Assembly (NCBI GenBank): GCA_015063125.1
Contig: SUTB01000007.1
Span: 1-64,000 of the forward strand
DNA from: Thermoplasmata archaeon
GTDB lineage: Archaea > Thermoplasmatota > Thermoplasmata > Methanomassiliicoccales > Methanomethylophilaceae
Length of the DNA: 64,000 nucleotides
Reading direction: 5' to 3'
The notes under the pieces are model-generated. The model was not told the DNA's origin. It saw only the letters and a program-made list of their open reading frames with translations, and did no database searches. Each line of letters begins with the position of its first letter. Within the stretch, counting starts at the first letter, position 1. Shown one piece after another: positions 1-8,042 of the stretch. The position numbers and the translations under genes were made by a program.

Positions 1-119
1 ATGATAGGCGGAGAGGCACGTACAGAGACCTTCACCGATCGGTCAGCCGGATCGCTGCGATGTGTCAAAGTCAGGTTCACTCAATGATTATATACGGCGA
101 TATGTTGAGGATTTCCAAC

Positions 120-195
120 GGACTCGTGGTCTAGGGGTTATGACGTCGCCTTCACACGGCGGAGGTCGCCGGTTCAAATCCGGCCGGGTCCACCA
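120..195 (+). tRNA. tRNA-Val (anticodon CAC), CCA encoded
   Basis: The acceptor arms GGACTCG and CGGGTCC pair with one G-U. The D stem is GTC/GAC, the anticodon loop is TTCACAC with anticodon CAC, and the T arm is GCCGG-TTCAAAT-CCGGC. Discriminator A is followed by an encoded CCA. There is no intron. A TATA-like box (ATTATATAC) at about 86-94 lies about 25 bases before the 5' end. The first 80 bases of the window hold nothing else that I can support. Confidence 0.95.
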
Positions 196-252
196 TCGTA
201 TCTTTTGTCCAGAAATACTGACCGCAACCTTAATTGCGAACTAGTCCTATCG

Positions 253-1653
253 ATGTCCATCATGGCAGACGTTCCCGATTTTCAGACCACGGAAGAAGGC
301 AGGCAGTACGAGCAGGAGATCATGATCATCCTCAGCGCCGAGAAGAAGGATTATCCGAATTACTTCGGCGGACTGAAGATAGCCTCTGGACATGAGTTCA
401 AGATCTCCAGCCCCATCGATCCCACCATCGAGTACGGGATCTTCCAGGAGCCCGAGGAGGGGACCATGGAGGAGGCCGTCACCGCTGCATCCAAAGCTTT
501 CGAGCAGTGGAGTAAGAAGTCCGCGGAGGAGAGGATCGGGTACTTCAAGGCCCTGCCTGGAGTCCTGAAGGCCAGGAGGGAACATTATGCGGCAGCGATC
601 ACCGTGAGCACTGGAATGGTCCGCGAGGATGCCCTTGCTGAGGTGGATGCCGCCATCGTCGCCATAGAGAAGATCCTAGAGGATGCCGCCAAGATCGGAA
701 GGAAGAGTCCCTTGGGCGTATGGGCAGTCATCACCGCCCACAACTCCCCATTCGCATCGCCCGTCGCCTATTCGGTGGCCGCGATGGTGGCAGGGAACAC
801 AGTCGTCATGAACCCTTCCAGATATGCGCCCATGCCGGCACACATGTTCTACAACCTGATGGAGAAGTACAACCTTCCCGCGGGGGTCCTGAACCTCATC
901 GTGGACAGGAAGGAATACTCAACCGAGGCTTTGGCCAACGACATGCGCTTGGCGGGTATCGTGGCATCGGGATCCGGAGACAGGCTGGAGAACCTCATGT
1001 TCCTCCAGGTGGACGATGAGATCAGGTTCGTCAACGAGATCAAGGGAATGAATCCCGCATTGGTCTACAGGCCCTCCGACATGAAGGCCACGGTCAGGAA
1101 CATCATCGATTCGGCGTTCTCATACACCGGACAGCGTCTGTACTCGTGCTCGAAGGTCATCATCACCCGTGACGACCAGGCGAAGTTCAACGAGGTCATA
1201 TCCGAGTTCATGAAGGATCTGAAGGTCGATGACCCTGTGAACGACACAGCATACACCGGGCCCGTCATCAACGATGAATCCGCCGAGAAGTTCAAGGCGA
1301 AGGCGACGGAGCTCCTGCCGTTCACCATAGCGAAGGCGGCACCGGTCTCCAAGGAACTCCCCGAGAATTATGTGGCGCCCATCGTGGTAAGTGGGCTGTT
1401 CGAGGAGGACGACCTCAACTACATGGATTCCGGACTGCCCATTCTCAACGTGATGGTAGTGGATTCAGTGGACAAGATGTTCGAGGAGCTGGAGAACACC
1501 GAATGCGGTCTTTCCGCAGGAATATTCTCCAAGGATGCCAAGGTCATCGATCGCTTCAACAAGGATGCTGACGTCCCTGTGAAGTATGTCAACGAGAGCA
1601 GCAGGACTATCAGGCCCGCATGCACGGTGAGCCTCGACGCATTCCACAGTTGA
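253..1653 (+). CDS. Aldehyde dehydrogenase superfamily protein lacking the catalytic cysteine
   Basis: A 466-residue ALDH-fold protein. The Rossmann-type cofactor domain includes the HNSP segment (about 163-166, matching the PWN motif region). The general-base Glu is kept at about 262 (NEIKG). The nucleophile position in the GQKCSAC-like motif reads GQRLYSCS: Leu about 296 replaces the catalytic Cys, and a second Cys remains at about 299. The usual cofactor-contacting Lys in the VVKPSE-like motif is also changed (VVMNPSR). The protein is therefore probably not a normal aldehyde oxidase and may be a binding or structural homologue. The start was chosen because a TATA-like CTTAAT at about 229-234 fits a leaderless start near 253; ATG 262 is an alternative. 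It converges end to end with the next gene, with no gap. Confidence 0.8.
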   Translation: MSIMADVPDFQTTEEGRQYEQEIMIILSAEKKDYPNYFGGLKIASGHEFKISSPIDPTIEYGIFQEPEEGTMEEAVTAASKAFEQWSKKSAEERIGYFKALPGVLKARREHYAAAITVSTGMVREDALAEVDAAIVAIEKILEDAAKIGRKSPLGVWAVITAHNSPFASPVAYSVAAMVAGNTVVMNPSRYAPMPAHMFYNLMEKYNLPAGVLNLIVDRKEYSTEALANDMRLAGIVASGSGDRLENLMFLQVDDEIRFVNEIKGMNPALVYRPSDMKATVRNIIDSAFSYTGQRLYSCSKVIITRDDQAKFNEVISEFMKDLKVDDPVNDTAYTGPVINDESAEKFKAKATELLPFTIAKAAPVSKELPENYVAPIVVSGLFEEDDLNYMDSGLPILNVMVVDSVDKMFEELENTECGLSAGIFSKDAKVIDRFNKDADVPVKYVNESSRTIRPACTVSLDAFHS

Positions 1654-2217
1654 TCAGTTCGTCTTGACGTTCCAAGTGCAGCCTTTGGCAGCTGAAACCA
1701 GGGAGGACATCTCGCTCTTCTTCAGGGGATCTTTCCGATCCTGTCTGAGGACGATCATGGAGCATCCTTTGCATTGATCGCCAACGGCCTTGACGCTGTC
1801 GGCATCGTGTTCCTTGGCGTTCAGTGTAATGGCGAACTTGCATCCGTTGTCCTTCAGGATCTCGATGCAATCCTTCTGTTCATCAGTGAGCGATTTGCCT
1901 ATGAGGATGTTCGCCGCATGCACATAGCCAGCACCTACCAGATCATCCAATATCGAAGGGTCGCGTCCGTCCGTGACGATCAGCACCTTCATGCCTCTAG
2001 GTTTCACGGATTTGATGAGCTTGTAGGTGTCATGCGAAGACAGGGGATCGGAATCAGAATCGACACCAAGGTAGTCCAAGGATTCCTTGTCCGTTTCCAA
2101 TGTCGTTCTAATCTGATCAGTGTCGGCCTCTTCACCGTCCTCGGACAGATGGATGACCGCCATGAACTTGTCGGGTACGGTGACCGTGTCTATCCTTGAG
2201 AGTCCGGTTATGTGCAA
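1654..2217 (-). CDS. Radical-SAM-like protein of the NrdG/PFL-activase type without CxxxCxxC
   Basis: 187 residues with a TTG start. The N-terminus (MHITGLSRIDTVTVPDKF) follows the MKIGGLQK..LIDYPGK opening of archaeal ribonucleotide-reductase/PFL-activating radical SAM enzymes. A later segment resembles the family's GGEP..DL..LIK..KPRGMKV..TDG stretch. The CxxxCxxC loop that binds the [4Fe-4S] cluster, expected near residues 28-36, is absent: the sequence runs straight on with Glu and Asp residues. It is therefore probably not a radical enzyme but a fold-retaining descendant. It is the last gene of the ACT/CdhD-like/CdhE-like operon, 1 base after its neighbour. The family assignment rests on pattern matching and is moderately certain. 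Confidence 0.55.
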   Translation of the reverse strand: MHITGLSRIDTVTVPDKFMAVIHLSEDGEEADTDQIRTTLETDKESLDYLGVDSDSDPLSSHDTYKLIKSVKPRGMKVLIVTDGRDPSILDDLVGAGYVHAANILIGKSLTDEQKDCIEILKDNGCKFAITLNAKEHDADSVKAVGDQCKGCSMIVLRQDRKDPLKKSEMSSLVSAAKGCTWNVKTN

Positions 2218-2218
2218 A

Positions 2219-2863
2219 TCAATACCTCAGGGTATCAAGGAGGGTACTGAGGACATCGCAACAGTCCCTGTCCAGATCATCGGTTATCACCGCAACGTCA
2301 TCGCTTGAAAGAAGGGCCACGGAGGCCATGCTGAGGGCGTATTCCCCGGACCATGTTCTGATGGCCGGGAAGACGAACTCGGTCCCCAGCAGATTCAGCA
2401 CGCGCTTGAGGTATGTGTATGTCTCAAGACACTGCTTCATGTTCTTCACCATCGGGTCCAGCAGGATCTCCTGAACGCCCATCTCCTTCGCCTTCAATCC
2501 CAGGTCGACCAGGACCTCCGGATCCTCCTCGCTTATGCACAGTTCGGTGTCGAAGGCACTTGCGATCTCCGCATAGCGCTCCAGATTGTCCCTGTTCGCT
2601 CCCTTTATCGTCACGAAAGTAACGTCGATGCTCTCCACGGCCTTGAGGATGACCTCAGGTTCTTCCGATTCCAGGATGATCGATTTCTTCCAGATCCCCC
2701 GGACCAGTTTGGCCACGGATACGAAGGGCTCCTCCGAGAAGCTGTCGTTCCTGATGCATATGCAGTCGGGGACTGAAAAATTGTACTTGGCTTCCTCGAT
2801 ATCGGCGACCCTCTTGCGGATATCGTCCTCCTCCATGAGGTCAGAAATGGACACCGCGATCAT
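2219..2863 (-). CDS. CdhE-like TIM-barrel protein (ACS corrinoid protein gamma-subunit barrel only)
   Basis: 214 residues that align with the central TIM barrel of the gamma subunit of acetyl-CoA decarbonylase/synthase. Shared features are a CIRNDS strand, an IILESEEPEVI strand, a conserved MGVQEILLDP strand (residues about 129-138 region) and an FVFPAIRTW strand. The N-terminal Fe-S cysteines and the C-terminal corrinoid-binding domain of true CdhE are missing. The start overlaps the stop of the CdhD-like gene (ATGA), so the two are probably translationally coupled. No CODH/ACS catalytic subunit is in the window. The role is unknown; pterin or methyl-group binding is an inference from the barrel family. 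Confidence 0.6.
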   Translation of the reverse strand: MIAVSISDLMEEDDIRKRVADIEEAKYNFSVPDCICIRNDSFSEEPFVSVAKLVRGIWKKSIILESEEPEVILKAVESIDVTFVTIKGANRDNLERYAEIASAFDTELCISEEDPEVLVDLGLKAKEMGVQEILLDPMVKNMKQCLETYTYLKRVLNLLGTEFVFPAIRTWSGEYALSMASVALLSSDDVAVITDDLDRDCCDVLSTLLDTLRY

Positions 2864-3693
2864 AGGTCTGCCAACTCCTCCCCGTACACGCGGGCCATGT
2901 CCGCGGAACCTGGGGATTTCACTATTATCACATCGGCCCCTGCCATCATAGCGGTCAGTGCGGCCGTTGCCTCTGCCATGGTGCCAACCCTGGCCGGGAG
3001 GAATATCTCCTCATCCTCGTACCAGGTCGTGGACACGTCGCATACGATGTTGTGTCCGAATCCTTCCATTCCGAGCAGGCCGTCCTCACGATAGGACATG
3101 ATCCTGTCCCTGAGGTCCTTCATGCCTCCGCCTTCCCTTGCCCTGCCGAGATCCACTAGGACCTTCTTAGCACCCCTTTCCTTCATTTGCTCGATCATCC
3201 GCTGGGGGTCGTCATCGCATACGGCCACGACGATGTGCTCTCCGCAGCAACCGGCCATCTCCAGGCTCTGTTCGCTGTCCAGGCAGTTGATGATCAGCAC
3301 CGTATCCTTGATGCTCTCAGCAGTGCTCACGAGGATGTCAGCATCGCCGGAGATCATGATGGGCAGCCTGGTCCTCTGAGAGATCCTGGCCACCAGTTCG
3401 GGGGAATCGTCCCTGCTCAGCCTGAGGCATACTCCGTCAGCCCCGAGCTCCTTCCACATGACGGCCCATTCCTCGATGTCCTTCTCACGTCCGGAGAACA
3501 TGGGTTCGACTTCTTTAGGGTAGCCGGTGATGTTGTCATAGGCCTCTCCGAAGATGACCGGCCTTCTGTGTCTGGCCCCGTCCAGGTCCAGGAACGCAGG
3601 GCTCCTTGCCCCGCCTATGAGATAATCCCCTTTTCCTAACGCGAGCTCTTCGATCTCCGCAGGGTAAGTGCGGGACACATCGGGGAGCTGCAT
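2860..3693 (-). CDS. CdhD-like TIM-barrel protein (ACS delta-subunit family)
   Basis: 277 residues starting at MQLPDVSR. The segments GEAYDNITGYPKEVEPMF, then WAVMWKELGADGVCLRL, then TVLIINCLDSEQS resemble the delta-subunit/pterin-methyltransferase barrel (W-A-x-x-x-E-x-GAD, then the strand before LD). The start follows the ACT gene stop by two bases. The frame is open further upstream, but that part overlaps the ACT gene and reads as its shadow. Together with the CdhE-like gene it forms a reduced pair without the Fe-S or corrinoid domains and without CODH subunits nearby. Confidence 0.6.
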   Translation of the reverse strand: MQLPDVSRTYPAEIEELALGKGDYLIGGARSPAFLDLDGARHRRPVIFGEAYDNITGYPKEVEPMFSGREKDIEEWAVMWKELGADGVCLRLSRDDSPELVARISQRTRLPIMISGDADILVSTAESIKDTVLIINCLDSEQSLEMAGCCGEHIVVAVCDDDPQRMIEQMKERGAKKVLVDLGRAREGGGMKDLRDRIMSYREDGLLGMEGFGHNIVCDVSTTWYEDEEIFLPARVGTMAEATAALTAMMAGADVIIVKSPGSADMARVYGEELADL

Positions 3694-3695
3694 GA

Positions 3696-4604
3696 TCACA
3701 TCAACTCGACGAACTCTTTGAGGACGAATACGCCGTTCAGGTTGTCCAGCGATTTGGGCAGGAGGTCCCTGATCTCGGATGCGGTCTTGTTGCTCTTGCA
3801 GATGTCCATGACCAGCTCGAGGCTCATGGTCTCGTAGCAGATCTTGACCTTGCTGAAAACGGATATGAGGTTGACGTTCCAGTCGGCGATGCCTGCAAGC
3901 GTCTGTGTGATGCTTCCGGGGCAGTCGGGGATCTCCATCGAGACCTTGACCAGCTTCGTCTCCTCCTTGAAGAGCGTGATGGAGCAGATCCATGAATCGG
4001 CATCCATGGTGATGAGGACGTTCTTACCGTCGAGGTTAGGCAGGATGTCGCCGTAGACCTCCGCGATGTCGAAGCATCCGTTCTTGATTGTGGTGGGGTA
4101 TCCGCGCCTGATCTCCTCCTTGCCGGTCTCCTCGACCTTGCCCTTGAACAGCCTTCCGATGTCGGCGGGCTTGATCTCGATCCTCTTGATCTTGGAGACG
4201 GAGGGGTCGTTGTTGTGCTTGAGCTCCTTGAACTTCTCGAGGAGCAGCTCTCCCTCTCCGGCGAAGTTCATGTCGGCCATGAGCTTCCAGACGATGACGG
4301 TGTCGGATATTCCGTTCAGCGAGACCGAGTTCAGGATGTTGATCTCCCTCTCGGCCAGGAAATGCGCGGCCTGGGCACTGGATCCCGGGACGTCGTCCAG
4401 GTACATCGTGATGTGCGTCAGGGTGCGGTAGTTCTCCTGAGGGAACATGGAAAGCATGATCTCGTAGTTCTTGGGACCCTGTTCCGGATGCTTGAAAAGC
4501 GTGCTGTAAACACATCCGCCGTCGACGATACCAATAGTGTCCGATATCCAGTTGTCGACCTTGATCGATGAGCCATTGACCTTCGCGAATTCCCAAATCT
4601 TCAT
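3696..4604 (-). CDS. Protein with two ACT domains
   Basis: 302 residues. The first ACT-like beta-alpha-beta unit spans about 58-130 (THITMYLDDVPGSSAQ, then AEREINILN). The second is at about 218-300 (KVSMEIPDCPGSITQTLAGI, then VNLISVF). ACT domains usually bind amino acids, so a ligand-sensing or regulatory role is likely; the ligand cannot be read from the sequence. It is the first gene of a four-gene leftward operon. A TATA-like box lies at 4636-4644, and a palindrome lies between the box and the start. Confidence 0.7.
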   Translation of the reverse strand: MKIWEFAKVNGSSIKVDNWISDTIGIVDGGCVYSTLFKHPEQGPKNYEIMLSMFPQENYRTLTHITMYLDDVPGSSAQAAHFLAEREINILNSVSLNGISDTVIVWKLMADMNFAGEGELLLEKFKELKHNNDPSVSKIKRIEIKPADIGRLFKGKVEETGKEEIRRGYPTTIKNGCFDIAEVYGDILPNLDGKNVLITMDADSWICSITLFKEETKLVKVSMEIPDCPGSITQTLAGIADWNVNLISVFSKVKICYETMSLELVMDICKSNKTASEIRDLLPKSLDNLNGVFVLKEFVELM

Positions 4605-4621
4605 GGAGACACTTCGAGAGT

Positions 4622-4644
4622 GGATAGCCCTATCCGTATAAACG
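4622..4644 (-). promoter_or_regulatory. Promoter with palindrome upstream of the ACT operon
   Basis: On the minus strand GTTTATACG (4636-4644) looks like a TATA box. Directly downstream lies the perfect palindrome GGATAG-CC-CTATCC (4622-4635), which would overlap the transcription start region. That position suits a repressor site. The regulator is unknown. Confidence 0.4.
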
Positions 4645-4854
4645 TTATCGTTTGGGGTTCTTCAGGTCGAATTGGTTCTTGGGGGAAGTTAGGGGCTGCG
4701 TCCACACGGGCTGCTCCTTCGATTGGTATCCCATGTCCTCCGAGATGTTGTGGAGGCTTCCCGCATAATCCCTGTCGGATGCGATCCTGCGGATGATTTG
4801 GGAATCATCGCCGGAGCGCTGCTCCATGCCGGACTTGCAGAGAGCTTCGTCCAT
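4645..4854 (-). CDS. Small helical hypothetical protein, 5' end uncertain
   Basis: 69 residues from the first ATG. The frame stays open and protein-like for about 22 further codons upstream, to about 4920 (it includes RIEKLRKAERLLNEAADL, an amphipathic helix), without any ATG, GTG or TTG. An AGGAGG sequence lies at the end of the upstream gene, about 4920-4926. The true protein may therefore begin at a non-standard codon (for example ATA or ACG) just after that site, or a base may be missing. It is downstream of the zinc-ribbon gene. The family is not recognised. Confidence 0.55.
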   Translation of the reverse strand: MDEALCKSGMEQRSGDDSQIIRRIASDRDYAGSLHNISEDMGYQSKEQPVWTQPLTSPKNQFDLKNPKR

Positions 4855-4915
4855 GAGGTCGGCCGCTTCGTTGAGGAGTCTCTCCGCCTTCCTGAGCTTC
4901 TCTATCCTGTCCGTT

Positions 4916-5308
4916 TCAGTCCCTCCTGGTGATGATGTACCTGGCGGGTCTGGTCGCCCCGCTCTTGGCGTTGTATCCGCATCTGCTGCAGATCCTCGAG
5001 AGCTCTACAGTATCCCCGTCGAGAGTCATGTTCCTGATGGATTCGAGCTGTCCTCTGCACACGGGGCACTTCACGTAATCCATCGGAGCGTCGGTATGGG
5101 CGTACCTGATCTCGAGGTTGAAGAGACCGTTCTTTATGCCCACCTTCCTGATGCGCTCCCCGCTGACACGGAAGTTCTCGTCGACGCACATCAGCTCCGT
5201 CTGGACCAGTTCGTTCAGGACGGTCTGGGACCGGATCCTGGGCGAACGTGTGAGACAATTGTCGATCGCCTTCGCGATCTCGTAATCCTTCGGGATCCTG
5301 TAGGACAT
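4916..5308 (-). CDS. HTH plus zinc-ribbon protein
   Basis: 130 residues from MSYRIPKD. The N-terminal 60 residues look like a winged-helix or helical bundle (IAKAIDNCLTRSPRIRSQTV). Residues about 80-115 carry two CxxC pairs (CPVC and CSRC) typical of a zinc ribbon. The C-terminus is basic. The start was chosen because a TATA-like ATATATTTG at about 5328-5337 lies about 25 bases upstream, which fits a leaderless start. A DNA- or RNA-binding role is inferred. Confidence 0.6.
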   Translation of the reverse strand: MSYRIPKDYEIAKAIDNCLTRSPRIRSQTVLNELVQTELMCVDENFRVSGERIRKVGIKNGLFNLEIRYAHTDAPMDYVKCPVCRGQLESIRNMTLDGDTVELSRICSRCGYNAKSGATRPARYIITRRD

Positions 5309-5384
5309 CGTCAGGGAATCTCGTTCCAAATATATTGACGATGGGGGTTGTGTTTATGTAGTGCGATGGATTAGACTGCTTTGC

Positions 5385-5470
5385 GCGGGGGTAGCCGAGT
5401 TGGCCAAAGGCGCGGGACTTAAGATCCCGTCCTTAGTGGTTCATGGGTTCGAATCCCATCCCCCGCACCA
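5385..5470 (+). tRNA. tRNA-Leu (anticodon TAA), CCA encoded
   Basis: The acceptor arms GCGGGGG and CCCCCGC pair perfectly. The anticodon stem CGGGA/TCCCG encloses loop CTTAAGA with anticodon TAA. A long variable arm (CCTTAGTGG region) marks a class II tRNA. The T arm is ATGGG-TTCGAAT-CCCAT. Discriminator A is followed by an encoded CCA. A TATA-like TTTATGTA is at about 5352-5359. Confidence 0.95.
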
Positions 5471-5559
5471 CGGCTGTTCCTTTTACGGCGTGTGGGTGCT
5501 CGCGCGTGACGGCTGCTTTTATATGATGAGGTCATTCGAAACCTCACGGAGTAATTGTC

Positions 5560-6027
5560 TTGCCTGGTGAAAACAAGAAATCTAAGACTGTTCAGAAGCC
5601 CGCGGCCCAGAAACCGGCAGCACCCAAGACTTCCACGACCAAGCCCATGGTCCAGAAGTCCGTTCAGAAGGTAACGGTACAGAAGCCCGCCGTCCAGAAG
5701 ACGCAGGCCAGCCAGTATGCGGGTGCGAAGGACACGGCGAAGAAGAACAAGCCTGTGAAGACGAAGGAATCCACCAAGAAGCAGTCCATGCTCAACACGC
5801 ACAAACTGGCGCCGTTCAAGTACGACATGAACGAGATCCTCTCCGAATCCAGGATGGACCCGGCAAAGGCATCATCATTTTTGGCATCCGTTATAGCAAA
5901 GGCATCCCGCATCTCCACGAAGGCCGCTAAGGAGTTCGTGAAGACCTTCCTCGATGCCGAGGATATCACCAAGGAGGAGTACGACAAGATCTGCAAGCTC
6001 CTCGACAGGTACAGCAAGTTCCGCTGA
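5560..6027 (+). CDS. Protein with Lys/Pro/Ala/Gln-rich tail and C-terminal helical domain
   Basis: 155 residues with a TTG start, preceded by GGAG at 5548-5551. A TATA-like TTTTATATG lies at about 5518-5526. Residues 1-75 are a low-complexity basic tail with repeated VQKP/AQKP/KPAAP units. Residues about 78-155 form a helical domain (DPAKASSFLASVIAKASR, then KEEYDKICKLLDRY). The tail resembles eukaryotic or bacterial H1-like tails, so nucleic-acid binding is a reasonable inference, but no named family is recognised. It lies 9 bases before the ABC-class ATPase gene, so the two are probably co-transcribed. Confidence 0.6.
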   Translation: MPGENKKSKTVQKPAAQKPAAPKTSTTKPMVQKSVQKVTVQKPAVQKTQASQYAGAKDTAKKNKPVKTKESTKKQSMLNTHKLAPFKYDMNEILSESRMDPAKASSFLASVIAKASRISTKAAKEFVKTFLDAEDITKEEYDKICKLLDRYSKFR

Positions 6028-6036
6028 GGTGTCCAC

Positions 6037-7671
6037 ATGGCATCGGAAGAGGTCCTGCGCAAGACCCTCAAGAATGCGGACGGCAAGCCTTTCCAGAAGT
6101 ACAAAGGTATTCAGAACAACTTCGTCCTGGAGGACTTCGAGATCATCTTCGACGATGTCCAGAACGACAGGATGGGACACACCGCGATACGCGTCAGGGT
6201 GCCCCACAAGAAGGCGGGATTCCCCGAGGACATGTACGATACCAAGCTCAGGGAGATCGCCCTGAGGGACCTCATAGCAAGGCGTTTCAGGGAGTCCGCA
6301 CGCACGCATGCACGTTCACCCATACCGAAGACCTCCGGAGGAGAGGTATTCATACCCCGTCCAGGGCAGGAGATCCTGGAGAGGGGAAGCGTGGCAATAT
6401 CGCCGTATTTCATCGAGGTGCGTTTCACAGCGGACCTTCCGGCGGACGGCAACAAGGTCAGCGCCGTGGCGATGGACCTTCTCATGGAGAGGATCAAGAC
6501 GATCATCTCGGAGTCTCTCTACTTCTCCGCCTACAAGCAGTCCAAGGTGTACAACCATCTCCAGACCTATGAGAACGCCGAGTTCATCAGGGAGAATCTG
6601 GACTCCAAAGGGATCGTAGCATTCATCGCTGATGGATCGGTCCTTCCGAGAAGGGATGACGATCTCGCGCCGATGGTCGACGCAAAGGAGTTCGTATCGG
6701 ATCCCGCGCTAAAGGTAACATTCGATGTCCCTTACGGAGAGCCCATCAGCGGTATGGGCATCCCGAAGGGATTCACGGCCGTCACAGGTGCGAGCAGGAA
6801 CGGTAAATCCGCTCTGCTGGATGCCATATTCGCAGGCGTCTACGATCACATACCCGGCGACGGGAGGGAATACGTCATCACCTCCAGGGATGCCGCATTC
6901 GTCATGGCCGAACCCAACCGTCCGGCCGATTCCGTGGACATCTCGATGTTCGTTCCCGAGACCCCGGAGTTCGATGACACATCGGCAGCCAAGAAGGAGT
7001 TCGTATCCTCGCCCATGTCCGAGTTCGTATCCGTCTCCGAGGCTGTCGAGATGGGTTCCAAGCTCATACTCATCGATGAGGAGTACTCCAACCCATGCGT
7101 CATGAGGAAGGGATTCCTGGCCGACAACGAGAAGATAATTTCATTGTCCGAAATGGGAAGCTCAATGGGCAGGCAGGGCATATCATTGGTGATGGTCTCA
7201 GGCGATGAGAGCGTCATCAGATCGGCCGACAATGTCCTTGTCGTGGAAGGTTTCAAAGTATCCCCGGCGAAGGTCGAGAGGACGGGAAACGGTAAGGAAT
7301 TCAGCATGCCCGCGGACAGGTATCCGGTATCCAAAGGGATCGTCTACGAGAAGGGTCACAGGGATGTCAACGTGACCGCCCAGGAGATCAGGACGATCGA
7401 GATCGGCGAGTTCAAGGTCCATGCTCCTGTGGCGGCGCTTTTCGACATCTCACAAACAAATACGGTTGCCGATGCGATTGCCTACATGAAGGAGCACATG
7501 GACGGTTCCAAGAACATGCTGGACGTCTGCAAAGATGCCATAGGGGCCATCAAGGCCGAGGATGATTCCACGGACAACGGATTAGGCATGCATCACGCCA
7601 CGATCAGAGCAATCGATCTGGCAGCGGTACTGAACAGGCATCCTCAGATGCTCGCGATCCAGAAGAAGTGA
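6037..7671 (+). CDS. Predicted ATPase of the ABC class (ABC_ATPase, PF09818-type)
   Basis: 544 residues that follow the family from end to end. The N-terminal domain has RVRVPHKKAGFP followed by ALRDLIARRF. The P-loop is at about 252-259 (GASRNGKS in place of the usual GGGYHGKS). Then come VYDHIPGDGRE and VDISMFV, and a Walker-B-like LILIDEEYSNPCVMR. The length is normal for the family. The biological role of this family is not established; it is unrelated to membrane transport. It is coupled to the basic-tailed gene upstream. Confidence 0.85.
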   Translation: MASEEVLRKTLKNADGKPFQKYKGIQNNFVLEDFEIIFDDVQNDRMGHTAIRVRVPHKKAGFPEDMYDTKLREIALRDLIARRFRESARTHARSPIPKTSGGEVFIPRPGQEILERGSVAISPYFIEVRFTADLPADGNKVSAVAMDLLMERIKTIISESLYFSAYKQSKVYNHLQTYENAEFIRENLDSKGIVAFIADGSVLPRRDDDLAPMVDAKEFVSDPALKVTFDVPYGEPISGMGIPKGFTAVTGASRNGKSALLDAIFAGVYDHIPGDGREYVITSRDAAFVMAEPNRPADSVDISMFVPETPEFDDTSAAKKEFVSSPMSEFVSVSEAVEMGSKLILIDEEYSNPCVMRKGFLADNEKIISLSEMGSSMGRQGISLVMVSGDESVIRSADNVLVVEGFKVSPAKVERTGNGKEFSMPADRYPVSKGIVYEKGHRDVNVTAQEIRTIEIGEFKVHAPVAALFDISQTNTVADAIAYMKEHMDGSKNMLDVCKDAIGAIKAEDDSTDNGLGMHHATIRAIDLAAVLNRHPQMLAIQKK

Positions 7672-7672
7672 A

Positions 7673-8041
7673 TCATCTTCTGTTGTAGGAGTCGGAGAAG
7701 CGGTTGAAGACATTCTGCGCATAGTTGGTCATGTGCACCTGGTCCTGCTTCGCACCGGGGTTGTTGTCCGGGACTATGAATCCCTTGATGGGGTATTCTT
7801 TATCGCAATGGGGGCACCTGACGTTGGGGCAGTTCTGATTCGCCTTGGGGCAGTACTTGCATGCAACCGCCCTGGACTGGAAGAGGCTGAACTCCTTTCC
7901 GCAGTTGGGGCAGAGGTACCTGCGTGCAGCCACCTTAAGGTCGTTGTTGATCCCGGCGGCTCTCTCCTCAGGCGTGTTCCAGATGAACTGGCGGGGGGAG
8001 ATCGGGGTGTTATAACTGGGGGTATCGGGATCGTATGCCAT
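7673..8041 (-). CDS. Zinc-ribbon protein
   Basis: 122 residues. There are three cysteine clusters between about 43 and 85 (CPNCGKEF, CKYC, and CPNVRCPHCDKEYP), consistent with one or two zinc sites. The start codon follows the GGGP synthase stop by one base, so the two genes share a transcript. The function is unknown. Confidence 0.65.
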   Translation of the reverse strand: MAYDPDTPSYNTPISPRQFIWNTPEERAAGINNDLKVAARRYLCPNCGKEFSLFQSRAVACKYCPKANQNCPNVRCPHCDKEYPIKGFIVPDNNPGAKQDQVHMTNYAQNVFNRFSDSYNRR

Positions 8042-8042
8042 C

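Noticed and set aside
3694-3993. 100-codon upstream extension of the CdhD-like gene
   Set aside because: It overlaps the ACT gene and has shadow-like Arg/Gln/His composition. The ATG at 3693 lies two bases past the ACT stop.
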